A stretch of 57,170 nt of DNA from an uncultured Bacteroidales bacterium (GCA_902785925.1 CADAAI010000015.1:83675-140844); one strand, 5' to 3'; positions 8,938-17,062 are shown, counted from the first letter of the stretch. The notes: a model not told the origin generated them from the sequence alone. Numbers and translations are program-made.

Positions 8938-9315
8938 TTTAATAATGATTTTAACAGTTAAAATTATTAATAAATATTAGTCACGTTTACATAATTAACA
9001 GTAAATCATTCCATACTGCAGGGAAAAATGCCCTCTTCGCATAGAAATCAATGCAAAATAAGTAAAAGTTTTTCTAACAACCAAACATTTTCAAAAAAAA
9101 ATGCGAAAAATTATATTTTTATAATAGGGAGCAAAAAAGGACACGGAAGAGGAGAATGAAGTTTCGCTGCCTGAGGTCACGAGCACAATCGGACCTTTCT
9201 CTCCCCTCTGCAGCAAGAAAACTCCTCATGAAGAAACATTTACTGCCGAAGACGTGTAGTAACGCAAAAAAGTCACCCTTGTGGGGGTGACTTTTTTGTT
9301 TTGTGTTAAGTGAAA
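8938..9315 (-). promoter_or_regulatory. Intergenic region with promoter of the 8143 gene and terminator of the 9316 gene
   Basis: On the minus strand TTTG (9082-9085) and TTATTTTG (9054-9061) are separated by 20 bp, a fair Bacteroidetes promoter with one mismatch in the -7 box. The stretch AGAAATCAATGCAAAATAA covering the -7 box recurs upstream of the 9316 gene, as does ATTAGTCACGTT further into both leaders. About 9120-9260 shows no feature I recognise. Confidence 0.55.
9265..9297. terminator. Terminator after the 9316 gene
   Basis: AAAAAAGTCACCC and GGGTGACTTTTTT form a stem over a short loop. Its sequence is a near copy of the terminator at 8091, showing that the duplication took the 3' flank along. 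Confidence 0.85.
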
Positions 9316-10110
9316 TTACTTAACGAACTTTACAGAGTCCTTGCTGCCATCCTCATAGGTTCTAACCATGATGTTAACACCGTCGAATGGAGTAGCGCTC
9401 TCAATACCTTGGAGGTTGTAGTAGGTAACGCCAGTTACGTTCTTAGAAGCGTTGATAACGTTTACGCCTGTTTGAACCTCAGAAACGTTGTCACCCTCTT
9501 TCTTGAGTTTGATAACGATTGGCTCGTCGGTAGTGATACTTACAGTACCCTCATCGCCACCAGTGTAAGAGAATGCGCATCCGTAAGGAGCAGCATCGGC
9601 AACGAGCTCATACTCGCCGTCAGCAAGAGCTGACATGTCAATTTTACATTTACCTACCTTACCAGCGTGGTTGGGGAAGAAGCGGCATTCGTTTTTCTTA
9701 AGAATTTCGATTACAACGAGTACGTCAGTTTTGCCACCTCCGCCTTCGGCTTTCACACTGCTATTGCAGTCGAGCATGTCGCTAAGAACCTCCTCTAATG
9801 CTTCATCGCCAAGATCCTCAGCAGTCATGCCATCCACGTTAATTCTTTCAAGGATGTAAGGAGCATAACCTTTAGCGCTGAAATAGTTGAGACCTTGTGC
9901 TCTCTTCCAAGTTGCACCGTCAGGTTTACCAATTTCCATGTTGAAACCATTCAGGTTCAAGCTGCTGTTCTCAACGATACCAAGTTCAAGTTCTACTGCG
10001 TCGGCAGGCTGACCTGGGGCCATCTCAGTCAGTTCCAATTTGGTTGGGCACTGTGCATAGGCACCTACACCCAGCAAAGCTACTGCAAAAAGAGTAAAAA
10101 TCTTCTTCAT
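9316..10110 (-). CDS. Secreted cohesin-like protein with T9SS-like tail, paralog B
   Basis: 264 residues, tandem paralog of the 8143 gene with the same layout: signal peptide ending GVGAYA, a middle domain with NLNGFNMEIGKPDG and KCKIDMSALADGEYEL, and the tail VTYYNLQGIESATPFDGV. Divergence is concentrated just after the signal peptide and around residues 175-220 (AAPYGCAFSYTGGDEG against NLPETGSMSYTGGPEG), which would be the exposed loops if the fold guess is right. It carries its own promoter and terminator copies, so the two genes are independent units. Confidence 0.8.
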   Translation of the reverse strand: MKKIFTLFAVALLGVGAYAQCPTKLELTEMAPGQPADAVELELGIVENSSLNLNGFNMEIGKPDGATWKRAQGLNYFSAKGYAPYILERINVDGMTAEDLGDEALEEVLSDMLDCNSSVKAEGGGGKTDVLVVIEILKKNECRFFPNHAGKVGKCKIDMSALADGEYELVADAAPYGCAFSYTGGDEGTVSITTDEPIVIKLKKEGDNVSEVQTGVNVINASKNVTGVTYYNLQGIESATPFDGVNIMVRTYEDGSKDSVKFVK

Positions 10111-10406
10111 TGTGATTAATGATTTAACAGTTAAAAATTTAGTTTTATTTTTTATTAGTCACGTTATCTAAAAAATGATAATTGCGTAAATCTAGTAAGC
10201 CTATTTAATAATAGCTTATTCAGAAATCAATGCAAAATAAATATTTTTATTTCAAATATCCAATTTTTTTTCAAAAAAAAATCTCAAAACAAGCGTTTTT
10301 TTTACTTACTGTAATTTACCCTAAATGCTAAACTCTTTAAAACTTGAGTTTTAATTGTCGAGTGACATGTAATGCCTATTGTGGGAAAGGCACTCATCCT
10401 GAAAGA
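10111..10406 (-). promoter_or_regulatory. Upstream region of the 9316 gene
   Basis: TTATTTTG on the minus strand (10233-10240) lies in the same 19-bp block that marks the promoter of the 8143 gene; a weak -33 TTG is about 20 bp upstream. The rest (10241-10406) is AT-rich and holds a short palindrome AAAACTTGAGTTTT but no gene. Confidence 0.45.
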
Positions 10407-11336
10407 CTAGAGCATCTTGTTGAAATTGTCGGGGACGGGCGATGAGAATGACACCACCTTGCGAGTGATGGGATGAATGAAACTCAGCACTGTGGCATGG
10501 AGTGCAATGCGATTGATTGGGCTAGGATGGCCGCCATACTTGCGGTCACCGCTGACGGGGTTGCCTAGGTCGTGCATGTGCACCCTGATCTGGTTTTTGC
10601 GCCCGGTCTTTATTTCAAGCTCAACCATTGCAAATCGTTTACCCTGCTTGACGAGGCGATAGCGGGTTACAGCAAGTCGCCCTATCTTCTTGTCGTCGGT
10701 AGAGTACATCTCAAATGTTTCGGGATTCTCGGCAAGGAAGCTCTTGACGGTACCCTCGGATTGTGGAACGTTGCCCTCGACCACAGCAATGTACTTGCGC
10801 TCGACAAGCATGTTGTTCCAATTGCTGATGAGGATGTCGCGCGCTTGCTTTGTGCGAGTGAGGAGCATAAGGCCCGAGGTGTCACGGTCGAGACGGTGCA
10901 CAACGTAGACGTTGGCTTTTGGGCTGAATCCTCGCGCATATTTCTTGATGATATTGAAAACTGTGTCGTCGCTTGGCTTGCCAGCTGCTGTAGAGAGCAC
11001 TCCATAGCCCTTGTCGACAACGATGATGTCGTTGTCTTCATAGACGAGCCTGATGCGTGGATGGCTGAAGATTTGGAATGAGCGGTCGAAGTTAACCCAA
11101 AGTTGGTCGCCAGCATGCACCTCAAGATCAAACTGCCTAGACGGAACTCCATTGATTGCCAACTGGTTGTGACGCAGCATCGACTTAAGTTTGGTTGGCT
11201 TATGGTCGGGCAGAAGTGCTGCAGCAGCTGCAAGCAGCGTACTATCTTGCTTGATTGTAAGTTTTGCCACATTGTCGGTGGCTGGCCCTCGGCGAGTTTG
11301 TTTCTTGTCGTTCATGTTTTTGTTGTTTTTTTCCAT
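10407..11336 (-). CDS. RluA/RluD-family pseudouridine synthase
   Basis: 309 residues. The family isomerises uridine in rRNA or tRNA. An N-terminal basic tail precedes an S4 RNA-binding domain (about 35-85) and the catalytic domain; the motif HRLDRDTSGL places the catalytic Asp at 150, and GRKNQIRVHMHDLGNPVSGD is the conserved RluA-type C-terminal signature. Length is usual for RluD-like enzymes. Substrate cannot be told from sequence alone. It stands alone on the minus strand, separated by hairpin-rich DNA from the GxxExxY gene upstream. Confidence 0.92.
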   Translation of the reverse strand: MEKNNKNMNDKKQTRRGPATDNVAKLTIKQDSTLLAAAAALLPDHKPTKLKSMLRHNQLAINGVPSRQFDLEVHAGDQLWVNFDRSFQIFSHPRIRLVYEDNDIIVVDKGYGVLSTAAGKPSDDTVFNIIKKYARGFSPKANVYVVHRLDRDTSGLMLLTRTKQARDILISNWNNMLVERKYIAVVEGNVPQSEGTVKSFLAENPETFEMYSTDDKKIGRLAVTRYRLVKQGKRFAMVELEIKTGRKNQIRVHMHDLGNPVSGDRKYGGHPSPINRIALHATVLSFIHPITRKVVSFSSPVPDNFNKML

Positions 11337-11372
11337 GCGCCTTAGCTCATAGATTTGTTGTCATTATTTTCG

Positions 11373-11460
11373 CCACTCCTGCGGAGTGGAAATTGGAGAG
11401 CCGAAGGCTCTAAAATTTTTATTGTGCTTCGCACTAAAATTAACGGTTACTTCGTCATTA
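11373..11460. repeat. Hairpin array, 3' side of the GxxExxY gene
   Basis: Successive perfect hairpins CCACTCC-TGC-GGAGTGG (11373-11389), AGAGCC-GAA-GGCTCT (11397-11411) and GTGC-TTC-GCAC (11424-11434), then a degenerate one near 11443-11455. Most are followed by a linker of the form TAAAATT. Stem sequences differ while the layout (hairpin, then TAAAATT) is kept. Confidence 0.85.
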
Positions 11461-11477
11461 AAATTGTTCAATACGGG

Positions 11478-11903
11478 TTACATGAGTGTTATTTTCTCAA
11501 TCTCGTTAGTCTTAGTATCTAATTCATACCATTCAGAATAGAGACTGGGCATACCAAAATTTATAATCATGCCATATGGGATGTGAGTTAGCCTCATATA
11601 GTTGTGCAGTTGCTTTCTATGCTCTGAAATTATTTGTTTTGTGGCTTTTAATTCTACAATTATATTATCATTTATTAAAAGATCAATTCTATAGTTTTCT
11701 TCAAGTTTAATATTTCTCCAAAAAATAGGAACATAAACCTGGCTTTTTACATTGTAATTCTTTTGCTTGAGTAGATACTTTAAAGCTGCTTCATAGGCTG
11801 ATTCTAATAGACCAGGATGATATTCACGGTGGATTTGCATGGCAACGCCTGTAATATCCTTGAAAAAAGAATATTTTTTGTTATGTTCCTCTATTAAATT
11901 CAT
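11478..11903 (-). CDS. GxxExxY family protein (PD-(D/E)XK-like)
   Basis: 141 residues. The naming motif is GLLESAY (Gly31, Glu34, Tyr37), and a PD-(D/E)XK-like core follows: Asp74 in RIDLL, then Glu84 and Lys86 in IIVELKA. That arrangement suggests a nuclease fold, but activity for this family is not settled to my knowledge. Codon use is far more AT-rich than that of the flanking rluA-type and xerD genes, which points to transfer. Both flanks are hairpin arrays with AATTTTA-type linkers in opposite orientation. No partner gene or obvious promoter is visible. Confidence 0.88.
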   Translation of the reverse strand: MNLIEEHNKKYSFFKDITGVAMQIHREYHPGLLESAYEAALKYLLKQKNYNVKSQVYVPIFWRNIKLEENYRIDLLINDNIIVELKATKQIISEHRKQLHNYMRLTHIPYGMIINFGMPSLYSEWYELDTKTNEIEKITLM

Positions 11904-11915
11904 ATTTATAACTGA

Positions 11916-11979
11916 ATTTTAGCGCGTTAGCGCCATTTAAATTTTAGCGCAAAGCGCTCTAATTTCCGCGCTTGCGCGG
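11916..11979. repeat. Hairpin array, 5' side of the GxxExxY gene
   Basis: GCGC-GTTA-GCGC (11922-11933), AGCGC-AAA-GCGCT (11946-11958) and CCGCGC-TT-GCGCGG (11966-11979), separated by linkers ATTTAAATTTT and CTAATTT and preceded by GAATTTT. The linker-then-hairpin order is the mirror of the array at 11373. Confidence 0.85.
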
Positions 11980-12011
11980 CAAAATAACCACTATGACTTG
12001 TGCATTGTGAA

Positions 12012-12923
12012 TTATGCATTGTTCTTGCGGTTGCGGGGGTGGTGGTTGAGGATTTCGTTGCGCAGAGTTGAGCGATCGATGTGCACGTAGATTTCGGTCG
12101 TCTCGATGCTCTCGTGGCCCAGCATCTGCTGGATGGCGCGCAGGTTGGCTCCGCCCTCGAGCAGATGAGTGGCAAAGGAGTGGCGTAGGGTGTGTGGACT
12201 CACCGTTTTTCTGATTCCAGCAAGCTCGCACAGCTCCTTAACGATATAGAAAATCATCACGCGCGTGAGTTTGTTGCCCCGACGGTTGAGGAAGAGGATG
12301 TCTTCGCATCCCGGCTTCGCGACCTGATTGCTTCGCGTCTGCTCCAAGTAGAGGTTAATTTGCGTGAGCGCCTCCTGAGAGATGGGCACCAAGCGCTGTT
12401 TGTCGCCCTTACCCACAACAACTATATATTCCTCCTGCTCAAACACTTGCGAGAGCCTCAACTCCACAAGTTCCGAAACGCGGAGACCGCATCCATACAG
12501 CACCTCAATGATTGCGCGATTGCGCTGGCCTTGTGGATGGGAAAGGTCGATGCAGGCTATCATGCGGTCTATCTCGTCGAGGGTGAGCACCTCGGGCAGA
12601 TGCCGCCCCATGCGAGGGGCAGGCAAGAGCTGTGTTGGGTCGGTGTCAATCAGTTGCTCCCTTAAGAGATACCTGAAAAAACTCTTGATTCCAGAGATAA
12701 TGCGAGCCTGTGAACGTGGCGCAATGCCCACGTCGTGCAGCGTAGCGAGGAATCCCTCAAGGTCGCTCTCGGTGACTTGCTCAAACTTCTTGTCCTCATT
12801 GTTGAGATAACGCACAAGATGGTCTACATCGCGACAATAGGCTGCCGCGGTGTTGGCCGAGAGCCCCTTCTCAATGCGCAGGTAGCCCTCATAGCGTTGC
12901 ATAATTCTCTCCAAGTCGTTCAT
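12012..12923 (-). CDS. xerD: XerD, site-specific tyrosine recombinase
   Basis: 303 residues from the ATG at 12923. XerD with XerC resolves chromosome dimers at dif. With this start the catalytic residues fall at Arg148, Lys172, His244, Arg247, His270 and Tyr279, the same numbers as in E. coli XerD as I recall them; this supports the ATG over an in-frame TTG ten codons upstream (12953). Motifs: CGLRVSEL, GKGDKQRLVP, HTLRHSFATHLL, LGHESIETTEIYVHI. N-terminal SAM-like core-binding domain about 1-95. It lies downstream of secG on the same strand but behind a terminator-like hairpin. Confidence 0.95.
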   Translation of the reverse strand: MNDLERIMQRYEGYLRIEKGLSANTAAAYCRDVDHLVRYLNNEDKKFEQVTESDLEGFLATLHDVGIAPRSQARIISGIKSFFRYLLREQLIDTDPTQLLPAPRMGRHLPEVLTLDEIDRMIACIDLSHPQGQRNRAIIEVLYGCGLRVSELVELRLSQVFEQEEYIVVVGKGDKQRLVPISQEALTQINLYLEQTRSNQVAKPGCEDILFLNRRGNKLTRVMIFYIVKELCELAGIRKTVSPHTLRHSFATHLLEGGANLRAIQQMLGHESIETTEIYVHIDRSTLRNEILNHHPRNRKNNA

Positions 12924-12968
12924 TTGGTTTTGCAACTGAGCGTGACCGCTCAATTACTAGTCAAGAAA

Positions 12969-13008
12969 AAAGCCATCAAAAAAGAGATGTGCTCCTTTTT
13001 GATGACAT
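12969..13008 (-). terminator. Terminator after secG
   Basis: On the minus strand CATCAAAAAGGAG pairs with CTCTTTTTTGATG around a 5-nt loop, followed by GC and a run of T. It separates the secG run from xerD. Confidence 0.7.
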
Positions 13009-13032
13009 TTTCAATCGCGCCCTTATCGGGCA

Positions 13033-13410
13033 TTACTTCTTCTCGGCAGGAGCTGCTGGAGCAGCAGGTGCTTCGGCAGCTGGAGCTTGCTCCTGAGCTG
13101 GAGCGGCCTGCTGAGTTGGGAACTGAGGTGCCTTCTGCTCCTTCTGAGTCTTCATGTCCTCGAGAGTGATTTTCTTAGAAACCACAGTAGGCTCCGAGAT
13201 GAAAGGAGTAGCGATGCTGAGCACGCAGATGAAGATAGCGAGTCCCCAGGTTGCTTTTTCTATAAAATCGGTAGTTTTTTTCACACCCATAAATTGGTTG
13301 TAATTGCTGGCACTAGCTGCCAAACCACCACCTTTTGACTTCTGAATAAGAACCACACCAATAAGCAAAATTGATGCCAAAAAGATTAAAACTGATAATG
13401 TAATTGCCAT
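13033..13410 (-). CDS. secG: SecG, preprotein translocase subunit
   Basis: 125 residues. SecG joins SecYE in the inner membrane and aids SecA-driven export. Two transmembrane segments (about 3-22 and 52-72) flank the loop with LIQKSKGGGLAASASN, the most conserved part of the family, and GVKKTTDFIEKATW. The C-terminal 50 residues are an Ala/Pro/Glu-rich tail (AAPAQEQAPAAEAPAAPAAP) longer than in E. coli SecG. It is the last gene of the run sigma-54 activator, lptE, TPR protein, secG. Confidence 0.93.
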   Translation of the reverse strand: MAITLSVLIFLASILLIGVVLIQKSKGGGLAASASNYNQFMGVKKTTDFIEKATWGLAIFICVLSIATPFISEPTVVSKKITLEDMKTQKEQKAPQFPTQQAAPAQEQAPAAEAPAAPAAPAEKK

Positions 13411-13422
13411 TTTTTCAAATAG

Positions 13423-14169
13423 TTATAGTTTGTTTTTTAATTTTTCGTTGAGTACTAATTTTCGCAAGAAGCGAATTTGGTCTGCAAAGTAAATACTTTT
13501 TTCTGGAAAATTCAAATTTATGCTTTCAATAATTTCAAGCGCCTTTGAATATTTTCCACGCGCAATATAGACTTTTGCAAGGCTTTCGCTGAGCATCGAG
13601 TCGTCATTTTGGGTAGAATTTTCGACGTTGTCGTTAGCCACTTGAGCCACCTGTTGCTGCTCAAGGTGGTGCTCAACAGTCGGCTGTTGTGCCAAGGCTT
13701 GTTTCTCGCGCTGACGTGAGTGCTCGATAAAACTGCCAATGAGTTCATCTTCCTTATCTAAGGCAGGTACCGAGTCATCGCTATGTTGTGCAGCAAGGAT
13801 GTCGGCATAGTCGGGAGTTGGGTTGAATATCGCCTTGCTTAGGACATTAATCTCCTTGTCGTTAGTGCCTTGCGCATAGGTTTCGAGGAACTTGTCAATG
13901 ACGTTGTCGACATCTGGAGTTTCCCCCCGCTCCACAGGATAGAACGAGGCGAATGCCGCTGGAGCGTTGCCTACCACAATTGAGAGGTCGCGACGATCGG
14001 GGCTCATGATTGAGAGACGATGGAGCGCCTGCTGGTCATCGCTGTGCTTAACGTGTAGCAGCAGTGGCAACGCAAAGTAGGGATAATGCCGCATCGCGTC
14101 ATCAACCCACTGCTGCTCAGGAGCCAAGTCCCCATCCAACATTTTCTCTATATCACAAGTCACGTTCAT
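13423..14169 (-). CDS. TPR-containing protein between lptE and secG
   Basis: 248 residues with no signal peptide, so cytoplasmic. The N-terminal part is alpha-helical; a Gln/Asn-rich linker lies about 150-190; the C-terminus (SLAKVYIARGKYSKALEIIESINLNFPEKSIYFADQIRFLRKLV) reads as one or two TPR-like units. I recall a gene of this kind beside lptE in many Bacteroidales, which hints at envelope biogenesis, but its molecular role is unknown. It ends 12 bases before the secG start. Confidence 0.7.
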   Translation of the reverse strand: MNVTCDIEKMLDGDLAPEQQWVDDAMRHYPYFALPLLLHVKHSDDQQALHRLSIMSPDRRDLSIVVGNAPAAFASFYPVERGETPDVDNVIDKFLETYAQGTNDKEINVLSKAIFNPTPDYADILAAQHSDDSVPALDKEDELIGSFIEHSRQREKQALAQQPTVEHHLEQQQVAQVANDNVENSTQNDDSMLSESLAKVYIARGKYSKALEIIESINLNFPEKSIYFADQIRFLRKLVLNEKLKNKL

Positions 14170-14191
14170 GTTGGTCGTTATTCGTTGGTCG

Positions 14192-14710
14192 TTACCAATT
14201 GCCTAGGGTTTGGTTGAAGATAAGGTCGACAAGCTCGGCGCTGATTTCCTCACACAACTGGTCCTGGACGTCGATGAGTAGCTGGTTACTGTCGAAGTCG
14301 CGGTAGGCCGAGACGCTCACGTCGTTGCTGAGCGCGTCGTTAACATTATCTATATATCTCACTCTCACCGAGATAGTGAGCCTTGTACGTGTAGCATAGG
14401 CATTCTCTCCCACTGCCTGGGGCGAAAGGCTATAGTTGGTGATCTCACCCTCAAAGCGCAAGTCGCTGTGAGGACTGTCGACCTGCTGCAAGCGAGTTTG
14501 CTGCGTCACCACATCTTGCAGTTTGTTCTGGAACAATTGCTGCAATGGCGGATAAACCAGAGCCGCGCGGATGGGGAAGTTAGCAAACGAAACCGTCTTG
14601 TACTTGTTATAGTCAATCGACGCTCCGTTAAACTTGTAACTGATGCATGCCTGGGCAATGAGCATCACCGCCAGCGAGAGAATCAATTTGTGTGCCAAAG
14701 AGTGTTTCAT
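14192..14710 (-). CDS. lptE: LptE-like outer membrane lipoprotein
   Basis: 172 residues from the ATG at 14710. An upstream in-frame start would overlap the preceding gene and bury the signal peptide, whereas this ATG gives a standard lipoprotein signal with lipobox LIAQAC (Cys22) and sits 7 bases after the preceding stop. After the Cys comes SYKFNGASIDYNKYKTVSFANFPIRA, then a helix and long strands, the usual pattern of LptE (LPS-assembly lipoprotein), which plugs LptD and helps place lipopolysaccharide in the outer leaflet. Family assignment rests on pattern and position. lptD is not in the window. Confidence 0.82.
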   Translation of the reverse strand: MKHSLAHKLILSLAVMLIAQACISYKFNGASIDYNKYKTVSFANFPIRAALVYPPLQQLFQNKLQDVVTQQTRLQQVDSPHSDLRFEGEITNYSLSPQAVGENAYATRTRLTISVRVRYIDNVNDALSNDVSVSAYRDFDSNQLLIDVQDQLCEEISAELVDLIFNQTLGNW

Positions 14711-14717
14711 GACTTTT

Positions 14718-16049
14718 TTACTTACGGTTATTGCGGTATTCCAGTCCATATTCCTTGATTTTGCGATAGAGAGTGCGCTCACTGATGCCAAGCTCCTCGG
14801 CAGTCTGCTTGCGACGTCCCTTATTGCGCTCAATGGCACTAATAATCACCTCGCGCTCAGTATCTTGCAAAGTTTTTACCTTGTCCTCTTCAACGTCAAC
14901 GGCGCTAGCCTTAATGTCGCTAAACGAAGAGCGAGAACCAGAATTTGACCTACGGTTAGAGTTCTCAACATCGTAAGGAGTGGTAATTTCTTGCCACTCG
15001 CTTTCGGCTGGCGCAAAGCCGTTATCCACATCGTCGGTCGATGTAATCGTGGTGCCGGGACGGTGCAACTCGTTGATGTTTGAGCTCAGGTGGATGTTGT
15101 TGCCCTGCTGACGGCCCATTCCTCCCATTTCCACCGCTTTCTTAAGCTCTTTTATTTCCTGCTGCATTTGCAATATCATCTTGAAGATGAGCTCGCGTTC
15201 CTGAGTGTAATCGTGCTGGGCAGTATCGAAGACCACTGGCAGCGAGGAACTATGGTTCTTCTGGTTGAGATAACGCTTCACCACATCGCCTGAGACGATG
15301 CCACTCTCAAATGATGACATCTCGCGCACAAGACTCTGCAACTCGCGCACATTACCGCTCCACTTGAACGACATGAGCTCGCGATAGGCGCTCTCGTCAA
15401 ATATCAATGGCTCGCAGTGGTACTCTTCGGCGTAGTCGTAACTGAACTTAGTGGCAAGCATCTTGATATCCTCACCGCGCTCACGCAACGGTGGAACCTC
15501 AATGCGGATTGCCGCGATGCGATAGAACAAATCCTCACGGAACTCGCCACGACGCACCATCTGAAGCAGATCCTTATTGGTGGCTGCAACCACACGCACA
15601 TCGGTCTTGCGCACAGTCGACGAACCCACGCGCAGGTATTCACCCGACTCGAGCACACGCAGTAGTCGCGCCTGTGCGTCGAGAGTCAGGTCGGCCACCT
15701 CATCGAGGAAGATCGTACCCTTATCGGCCACTTCGAAGTAGCCAGCATGCTCCTTCTCGGCGCTTGTGAAGGCACCTCGCTCGTGTCCGAAGAGTTCGCT
15801 CGAGATAGTTCCAGAGGGAATAGCTCCACAGTTCACTGCGATGTACTTGTTGTGCTTGCGAGGGCTGTTCTCGTGTATAATTTTAGGGAAGAACTCCTTA
15901 CCGGTACCGTTCTCACCGTTGATGAGCACCGAAATGTCGATGGGTGCTATCTTGAGTGCCCTTTTCACAGCATCAATCAACTTAGGTGACGAGCCAATAA
16001 TGCTGAAACGCTGCATCGTCTGTTTTATCTTTGCGTCGGTTATAGCCAT
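14718..16049 (-). CDS. Sigma-54-dependent activator lacking a receiver domain
   Basis: 443 residues. AAA+ bacterial enhancer-binding protein: Walker A GENGTGKE (45-52), sigma-54 contact loop GAFTSA (92-97; the textbook form is GAFTGA), Walker B TIFLDEVAD (Asp116, Glu117), and a C-terminal Fis-type helix-turn-helix (KQTAEELGISERTLYRKIKEYG). There is no receiver, GAF or PAS domain: the AAA+ domain starts almost at residue 15. A variable Asn/Ser-rich linker (about 300-390) separates AAA+ from HTH. It overlaps the acyltransferase gene by 10 bp and is followed after 7 bases by lptE. Control would come from expression level, the linker or a partner, and target genes are unknown. Confidence 0.92.
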   Translation of the reverse strand: MAITDAKIKQTMQRFSIIGSSPKLIDAVKRALKIAPIDISVLINGENGTGKEFFPKIIHENSPRKHNKYIAVNCGAIPSGTISSELFGHERGAFTSAEKEHAGYFEVADKGTIFLDEVADLTLDAQARLLRVLESGEYLRVGSSTVRKTDVRVVAATNKDLLQMVRRGEFREDLFYRIAAIRIEVPPLRERGEDIKMLATKFSYDYAEEYHCEPLIFDESAYRELMSFKWSGNVRELQSLVREMSSFESGIVSGDVVKRYLNQKNHSSSLPVVFDTAQHDYTQERELIFKMILQMQQEIKELKKAVEMGGMGRQQGNNIHLSSNINELHRPGTTITSTDDVDNGFAPAESEWQEITTPYDVENSNRRSNSGSRSSFSDIKASAVDVEEDKVKTLQDTEREVIISAIERNKGRRKQTAEELGISERTLYRKIKEYGLEYRNNRK

Positions 16050-16900
16050 TTTTTTAGATTATAAGTTTTCTGTTTTAAAAATGCTCCTAGTTCCTCGGGA
16101 GTAGTATACTGTGCCATCTCTTCAGGCGTGATCACATTGCCTACCGAGACACGGAACTCACGATTAGTCTTGTTGAAAACCTCGGTAGGAAGGCGCAAGG
16201 TGCGCAGTCGCCAGTCAATCATGCCCAACATTGTGAACACCCAACTGTTGTGCCCGTGGAAGTAAATGGGAATTACAGGCACCTTGAGTTTCTGGATGAT
16301 GCGGATCACCGATGGTTGCCACTCGCGATCCTCAATGCGTAAGCCCCATGTGAGCTTCGACACTGCCCCTGCCGGGAAGAATCCTAGGGGATGACCTTGT
16401 TTCACATGCCGCATTGCATCGGTGATTCCTTTCACCGAAACAGCACGCTTTGCTGGGTCATCGCTGGCGAGAGCATCGACAGCGATAAAGTTTGGACGCA
16501 AAGCACCAATATGGTTGAGAATCATATTGACCATCACCTTGAAATCACTGCGGTGGTGCCCAACGATATCAATCAGCGCCATGCCGTCAAGTGCTCCATA
16601 AGGGTGATTCGAGACGGTGACGAATGGCCCCTCTGGAATGCTGTTCAGCACTTCTTCATTTCTTATTGTCATAGTGGCGCCAAGTTCGTCAAACATCTTG
16701 TGAGAGAACTCAGGCCCTGGCAAGTGCATGTTGCGACTGTGGTAGTCGTTGGTCTTGTCAACTGCAAGCCAGTGGAAAACTCTGTTAACCAGCTTCTCCT
16801 TCCCTTCGAAGAACGGTGCCATCTTCCGCACATCATCATAGTCGAGGACGGCTCGCTTCACTGGCAGTTGCTCCTGCATTTCGCCATTATTTTCGCTCAT
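16040..16900 (-). CDS. Lysophospholipid acyltransferase-like (PlsC-fold) protein
   Basis: 286 residues. The NHPYGALDG segment (about 98-106) is the His/Asp acyltransferase motif in the form I know from Bacteroidetes proteins annotated as hemolysin-like acyltransferases; FPAGAVSKL and VPVIPIYFHG are the later conserved blocks. It probably acylates a lysophospholipid or ornithine-lipid precursor at the inner membrane. No transmembrane helix is obvious. It opens the run acyltransferase, sigma-54 activator, lptE, TPR protein, secG, with a -7 box TATCTTTG on the minus strand at 16969-16976. The final 10 bp overlap the next gene. Confidence 0.8.
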   Translation of the reverse strand: MSENNGEMQEQLPVKRAVLDYDDVRKMAPFFEGKEKLVNRVFHWLAVDKTNDYHSRNMHLPGPEFSHKMFDELGATMTIRNEEVLNSIPEGPFVTVSNHPYGALDGMALIDIVGHHRSDFKVMVNMILNHIGALRPNFIAVDALASDDPAKRAVSVKGITDAMRHVKQGHPLGFFPAGAVSKLTWGLRIEDREWQPSVIRIIQKLKVPVIPIYFHGHNSWVFTMLGMIDWRLRTLRLPTEVFNKTNREFRVSVGNVITPEEMAQYTTPEELGAFLKQKTYNLKKWL

Positions 16901-16968
16901 ATAGTTAAAGTGTTGTGTATCAATATATTAAATTACCACAAAAGCGATATGATTCACTTTTGCGACTA

Positions 16969-16976
16969 CAAAGATA
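16969..16976 (-). promoter_or_regulatory. -7 promoter box of the acyltransferase-lptE-secG run
   Basis: TATCTTTG on the minus strand, an exact TAnnTTTG match, about 70 bp before the acyltransferase start. No clear -33 box. Confidence 0.5.
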
Positions 16977-16980
16977 CAGC

Positions 16981-17005
16981 AAAAAACTGACATTTTTTCA
17001 GTTTT
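16981..17005 (-). terminator. Terminator after the ABC-2 permease gene
   Basis: On the minus strand AAAACTGA and TCAGTTTT form an 8-bp stem over a 7-nt loop, followed by T. It separates the export run (17063-25399) from the lptE run. Confidence 0.75.
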
Positions 17006-17062
17006 CACATTTTTTATATAGACTATAATGTAGAGATTTATTATAGAATATTGACAATGGCG

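Noticed and set aside
9100..9260. Possible gene remnant between the tandem paralogs
   Set aside because: No sustained frame or similarity to either paralog could be read; left as unassigned spacer.
10572..11081. Plus-strand 169-residue frame opposite the pseudouridine synthase
   Set aside because: Antisense shadow of a clearly conserved gene; no domain pattern.
12012..12923. Integrase of an integrative element instead of XerD
   Set aside because: Catalytic residues and length match XerD, no att-like repeats or mobility genes adjoin, and a matching XerC exists at 45273.
12924..12953. TTG start for XerD adding ten residues
   Set aside because: The ATG at 12923 reproduces the E. coli catalytic residue numbering, and the extra residues lie in a hairpin-bearing spacer.
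14711..14839. Longer LptE start overlapping the sigma-54 activator gene
   Set aside because: It would place 43 residues ahead of a perfect lipoprotein signal peptide and overlap the activator's HTH codons.
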